A stretch of 64,000 bases of DNA, from contig JAIQFH010000039.1 of NCBI GenBank assembly GCA_020073385.1, positions 1-64,000 on the forward strand, given 5' to 3'. Below are positions 60,301 to 64,000 of this stretch, piece after piece (within the stretch, counting starts at the first letter, position 1; every line of letters begins with the position of its first letter). Made by a program: the position numbers and the translations under genes. Below the pieces are notes generated by a model that was not told where the DNA came from, did not search any database, and saw only the letters and a program-made list of their open reading frames with translations. This DNA is from Terriglobia bacterium. GTDB lineage: Bacteria; Acidobacteriota; Terriglobia; Terriglobales; Acidobacteriaceae.

Positions 60301-61335
60301 TCACGTTCCAGGCTGGGGAATGGGCACATCGCTCAGGATCAGTTCGTCGCGGTCGATCATCGCGGAAGGAATCGTGGGCGATGGGAGCGGAGGCGGTGGA
60401 GCAAGCAGCGCATCGGGAATTTCCGCGATACAAACAAATCCCGCAAGGCGCGCCGTGTAGAGCCAGTCCGCGACGGCGAGATAGGCGAGAGTCACCAAAA
60501 CCACTCCTAACAAAATGAGGCGCCAGGGCAGAATTCCCGCCAGAGCCAAGGGGACCGAAACTACCGTGCTCGCACCGACGAAGGCGATCAGGTGTGCCAC
60601 GCCGGTCCAGGTGCTGACTGCAAAGAGCGCGGCGGGGCGCCGGCGGCAGAGCGCTACGGAGCTTGAGATCGCACCGATAACGTCGTCTGCGTCGCGCACC
60701 ACAAACACGGCAGCCAGCGAGAGCAGCCAGTTGAGCTCATACCCGATCACGCAGACGACTCCGGCAATCGCGACGAACAAAAGAAACGCCACGCCCGCCT
60801 GAGGATCTGGCGCAGTTGAGACGGAATGGGCAACAACTGCGGCGCCTGAGAGTCCAACAAGTCCTGCGAGGACTACGGCGACGCGCAGGAAATTGAGCCG
60901 TAACAACGCGGCAAAGCGTCCCTGCTCAAGGTTGTTGCTGACGTCGTTCTCTCCTTCGTGTGTGGTGTCAGCTGCAAAACGTGCACGGAAGTATTCGAGC
61001 AGCGTTTCGACCGTCGCAATCCGACCCAGGGAAGCGGCGACGATCCAGATGACGGCCAGCAACAGAGCGGCGAGGATCAGCGAGAGCAAGCCGCGGCTCA
61101 AGTGGCCGCGCAGGATGTGCGCGATCGCCTGGGACACGAGAAACGGGTTGCGCGTCCGCAGGAAAAGCAGTTCGCCGTTGGTTACCGGGAGTGTATCGAG
61201 GAATTCGAAGAGGCCGAAAAAGAAGAGTACTGCCGCTGTGGCGCCGACCACCCAACGCCAGGTGATTTCGGCGAAGGTCAGCAATGGGCGACGGAATGCG
61301 ACGCGGAAGCCCTCGGCTGTGGGAGAGATGGGCAT
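60301..61335 (-). CDS. Conserved membrane protein, unknown function
   Basis: This 344-residue protein has about seven hydrophobic segments, among them WRWVVGATAAVLFFFGLFEF (about 27-46), LLSLILAALLLAVIWIVAAS (about 84-103), LRVAVVLAGLVGLSGAAVVA (about 150-169) and RLILLGVVLVTLAYLAVADW. Cytoplasmic loops contain Arg-rich patches (ALCRRRPAALF). The last 45 residues are Pro-rich (APPPPLPSPTIPS). I do not recognise a domain. It lies 145 bp downstream of leuS on the same strand, with a hairpin repeat between. Confidence 0.65.
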   Translation of the reverse strand: MPISPTAEGFRVAFRRPLLTFAEITWRWVVGATAAVLFFFGLFEFLDTLPVTNGELLFLRTRNPFLVSQAIAHILRGHLSRGLLSLILAALLLAVIWIVAASLGRIATVETLLEYFRARFAADTTHEGENDVSNNLEQGRFAALLRLNFLRVAVVLAGLVGLSGAAVVAHSVSTAPDPQAGVAFLLFVAIAGVVCVIGYELNWLLSLAAVFVVRDADDVIGAISSSVALCRRRPAALFAVSTWTGVAHLIAFVGASTVVSVPLALAGILPWRLILLGVVLVTLAYLAVADWLYTARLAGFVCIAEIPDALLAPPPPLPSPTIPSAMIDRDELILSDVPIPQPGT

Positions 61336-61410
61336 GTGCAGACTAAGGATACCGCGGATTCGTTGTGAGAATATCCAGAAACGCCCGAGGGTGTGCCAGC
61401 CGGTAGGGAT

Positions 61411-61467
61411 CCTTCGACTGCGTGGCTGTTTCGCATTCGCGAAACAGCCACTTCGTTCAGGATGACA
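61411..61467 (-). repeat. Repeat with 13-bp hairpin after leuS
   Basis: An outer conserved pair (ATCCTTCGACT and TTCAGGATGACA) encloses a perfect 13-bp stem, GTGGCTGTTTCGC (61422-61434) with GCGAAACAGCCAC (61439-61451), loop ATTC. It lies 13 nt downstream of the leuS stop and may end its transcript. Confidence 0.65.
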
Positions 61468-61480
61468 GAACCGAGAGAGA

Positions 61481-64000
61481 TCACTTGACTACGAGGTTGA
61501 CCATCTTGCCGGGGACGTAGATCTTTTTCACGAGCTGCTTGCCCGCAATGGCGGCCTTCACCTTGTCATCGGCAAGGGCGCGCTCGAGGACGAAGGTCTC
61601 GTCGGCGTCGGCCGCCACAGTCACGCGGCTGCGGAGCTTGCCGTTCACCTGCACGGGGATCTCGATTTCCTCTTCCTTGGCCAACTCCGCGTCGTATTGC
61701 GGCCAGGGAGCTTTTAGCAGGTTACCCTTCTCGCCCAACATCTCCCAGAGCTCGTGAGCAAGATAGGGAGCAAACGGAGCAACCAAAAGAACCAAGCTTC
61801 GCTGTACGTCCGCCAGAAACGAGACTGGAACAGCGTTGCGCGCAATCGCCTCTTCCGCGGCGTACAACGCATTCACCAATTCCATGATCGCCGAGATGCA
61901 GGTGTTGAAATGCCATCGTCCCTGAAAGTCGTCGCTGACGCGCTTGATGGTCTGATGCAGCTTGCGCTGGATGGCGCGGGCTGCAGGCGATAACTCGGCT
62001 GGAGCCGGCTTGTGCCAGTCCGGATGATCCGGGCGTGCATTGCGGATGAAGAAGCGATATACACGTCCGAGAAATCGCTGGATGCCTTCAATACCGGTAT
62101 CCTGCCAGTCGAGATCGCGATCGGGCGGCGCAGCGAAGAGGCTGTAGAGGCGTGCCGCATCAGCTCCGTAGCGCGCGACCATCTCGTCGGGCGAAACGAC
62201 GTTGCCCAAGTTCTTGGACATCTTGCGGCCCTCTTTGATGACCATACCCTGGGTGAAGAGGCGCTCGACGGGCTCGTCGTTGGTGATCATGCCAAGGTCA
62301 CGCATGAACTTCGTCCAGAAGCGAGAGTAGATCAAGTGCAAAATGGCGTGCTCGACGCCGCCAATGTATTGATCGATGCCGCGATCGCCGAACCAGTACT
62401 GCGCGATCTTTCCGTCGAAGGGCGCGCTATCATTGCGCGCGTCAGTGTAGCGGTAGAAGTACCAAGACGAATCGACAAACGTATCCATCGTGTCGGTCTC
62501 GCGGCGCGCGGGGCCGCCGCACTTCGGGCACGTGACATTGACGAACTCGGGAACGTCGCCAAGCGGTGATCCACCGGCCAAAGTGACCTTCACGTTCTCG
62601 GGCAAGATCACCGGCAGATCTTTCTCCGGTACCGGCACGATGCCATCTTTCTCGCAGTAGACCATGGGTATCGGAGTGCCCCAGTAGCGCTGACGCGAGA
62701 TGCCCCAGTCTTTGAGACGATAGGTGACGGTCGCCTTGCCGAATCCCTTCTCCTCGGCGTAGGCCGTCATCTTCTTGACGGCTTCGGCACAACTCACGCC
62801 GCTGTACGGGCCCGAGTTGATCACCATGCCGTCATGAGTGGTGAAAGGCAATTTCGGCTCGGCCATGGTCTCTTCCGGATCGTTGCCGACGGGAAGAATC
62901 ACCAGCCGGATCTCGAGTTTATATTTCTGCGCGAAATCGTAATCGCGGTCGTCGTGCGCAGGCACGCTCATGATGGCGCCTGTGCCGTAATCCATCAGGA
63001 TGTAGTTGGCAATCCAGATGGGGATGCGCTCGCCGTTGAACGGATTGATGGCATAGCGGTGCGTGTTGACGCCGTGCTTTTCGATCTCGCCGATGTCACC
63101 GGTTTCTTTGGCTTTGCGCTGCTCGGCGATCAACTGCTGGACCGAGGCACCCAGCGGTTGGTTGTAGCGGGTGAAGTCGGCGACAAGAGGATGCTCGGGC
63201 GCAAGTTGCACCGACGTCGCGCCGAAAATCGTATCGATGCGCGTTGTAAAGACACTGATCTTCGATCCGGCCGGCCCGGCGTTGCCTTCCAGTTCAAAGT
63301 CGACGAGCGTACCTTCGCTGCGGCCGATCCAGTTGCGCTGCATGGTGCGCACCTTCTCGGGCCAGCCTTGGAGGCGGTCGAGATCGCGCAATAATTCTTC
63401 GGCGTACTTGGTGGTGCGTACGAACCATTGCTCCAACTCGCGCTGCTCGACCTGAGTGTCTTCGTGGCGCCAACAACATCCGTTGACAACCTGCTCGTTC
63501 GCCAAAACGGTGGCGCACTTCGGGCACCAGTTCACCTTGCTCTTCTTGCGATAGACCAATCCCTGCTCGTAGAGCCTGAGGAAGAACCACTGGTTCCAGC
63601 GATAGTAATCGGGCAAACAAGTCGTGACTTCACGCGACCAGTCGTAGGCGAAGCCGAGGCGCTTCATCTGCGCCTTCATGTTGGCGATGTTGCGGAGCGT
63701 CCATTCGCGCGGCGGCGTGTTGTTCGAGATGGCGGCATTCTCGGCGGGCAATCCGAACGAGTCCCATCCCATGGGATGGAGGACGTTGTAGCCGTTCATC
63801 CACATGTAGCGGGCAAGCGCGTCGCCGATCGCGTAGTTGCGCACGTGCCCCATGTGCAACGCGCCCGAGGGATAGGGCAACATCTCGAGGACGTAATATT
63901 TTTTTTTGGTCGAGTTGGGCTCGGCGGCGTAGAGCGACGCGTCGTGCTGCCAGCGCTCGAACCACTTCTTTTCGATGGTCTGGGCGTCGTAGCGCTCGTC
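61481..64000 (-). CDS. leuS: Leucyl-tRNA synthetase (start outside window)
   Basis: The last 839 residues of a class I leucyl-tRNA synthetase are present; the 5' end lies beyond the window edge. Visible features: the HIGH-like signature HMGHVRNY, followed by [20 protein letters not shown], the zinc-type insert [14 protein letters not shown], the CP1 editing domain ([20 protein letters not shown]), the KMSKS-like KMSKN in [16 protein letters not shown], an anticodon-binding domain and a C-terminal VNGKLR-containing domain. It ligates Leu to tRNA-Leu. A run of nine A at 63899-63907 encodes Lys residues near the N-terminus; it is in frame. The gene downstream on this strand is a membrane protein. 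Confidence 0.97.
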   Translation of the reverse strand, partial: DERYDAQTIEKKWFERWQHDASLYAAEPNSTKKKYYVLEMLPYPSGALHMGHVRNYAIGDALARYMWMNGYNVLHPMGWDSFGLPAENAAISNNTPPREWTLRNIANMKAQMKRLGFAYDWSREVTTCLPDYYRWNQWFFLRLYEQGLVYRKKSKVNWCPKCATVLANEQVVNGCCWRHEDTQVEQRELEQWFVRTTKYAEELLRDLDRLQGWPEKVRTMQRNWIGRSEGTLVDFELEGNAGPAGSKISVFTTRIDTIFGATSVQLAPEHPLVADFTRYNQPLGASVQQLIAEQRKAKETGDIGEIEKHGVNTHRYAINPFNGERIPIWIANYILMDYGTGAIMSVPAHDDRDYDFAQKYKLEIRLVILPVGNDPEETMAEPKLPFTTHDGMVINSGPYSGVSCAEAVKKMTAYAEEKGFGKATVTYRLKDWGISRQRYWGTPIPMVYCEKDGIVPVPEKDLPVILPENVKVTLAGGSPLGDVPEFVNVTCPKCGGPARRETDTMDTFVDSSWYFYRYTDARNDSAPFDGKIAQYWFGDRGIDQYIGGVEHAILHLIYSRFWTKFMRDLGMITNDEPVERLFTQGMVIKEGRKMSKNLGNVVSPDEMVARYGADAARLYSLFAAPPDRDLDWQDTGIEGIQRFLGRVYRFFIRNARPDHPDWHKPAPAELSPAARAIQRKLHQTIKRVSDDFQGRWHFNTCISAIMELVNALYAAEEAIARNAVPVSFLADVQRSLVLLVAPFAPYLAHELWEMLGEKGNLLKAPWPQYDAELAKEEEIEIPVQVNGKLRSRVTVAADADETFVLERALADDKVKAAIAGKQLVKKIYVPGKMVNLVVK

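Overview
The window looks like chromosomal DNA from an Acidobacteriota bacterium, probably a soil member near Terriglobales/Koribacter. This is inferred from gene content, not from a search. Supporting features are two large MacB/FtsX-type permeases without an ATPase (ADOP type), an Oar-like TonB-dependent receptor with a carboxypeptidase-regulatory N-terminal domain, a winged-helix/TM/beta-propeller regulator, HAF-repeat and Ig-like secreted proteins, two S9A prolyl oligopeptidases, DUF4252/ECF and DUF3455/ECF modules, and many short structured repeats lying just after stop codons. Housekeeping genes are engB, tRNA-Asn, rho, an rpoZ-like gene, an hslR-type S4 gene, an H+-pyrophosphatase, a pilT-type ATPase and a partial leuS. 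No transposase, integrase, CRISPR array or phage gene was seen.

Layout. 0.3-8 kb: ADOP permease, exported DinB-like protein, HGSNAT-like acyltransferase, DoxX-like membrane protein, engB, PilZ protein, tRNA-Asn. 8-14.3 kb: prolyl oligopeptidase, exported RbsD/FucU-like protein, SpoIIE-type phosphatase, then a repeat-rich interval holding two small candidate ORFs and an orphan protein with a caspase-like His-Gly/Gly-Cys signature. 14.4-17.6 kb: ECF sigma factor, a zinc-finger anti-sigma factor ending in a CxxCH motif, and a secreted DUF3455 protein; a 10-bp motif is shared upstream of the first and last. 18-30.5 kb: chemoreceptor with a FliA-like promoter, PQQ-propeller lipoprotein, Ig-repeat secreted protein, GH71/99-like hydrolase, metzincin-like protease, papain-like protease, RNase T2. 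30.7-38.3 kb: zinc-ribbon protein, lipase-like protein, a broken PEGA gene, tetraheme mini-cytochrome, VOC protein plus a VOC fragment, second prolyl oligopeptidase, GH18 chitinase. 38.9-48.2 kb: Oar-like receptor, pyrophosphatase, two paralogous small exported proteins (one frameshifted), rho, rpoZ-like gene. 48.9-64 kb: S4 protein, second ADOP permease, winged-helix/propeller regulator, HAF-repeat protein, an operon with a broken ECF sigma gene, an anti-sigma-like gene and two exported proteins, then pilT, a membrane protein and leuS.

Taken together the accessory genes suggest a heterotroph that degrades polymers and peptides and relies on membrane-coupled regulation. The less ordinary observations are the caspase-like orphan protein, the CxxCH anti-sigma factor, a two-hairpin repeat whose second stem differs in sequence but stays paired in all three copies, and a set of small gene lesions (sigma factor, small exported paralog, PEGA gene, VOC fragment).
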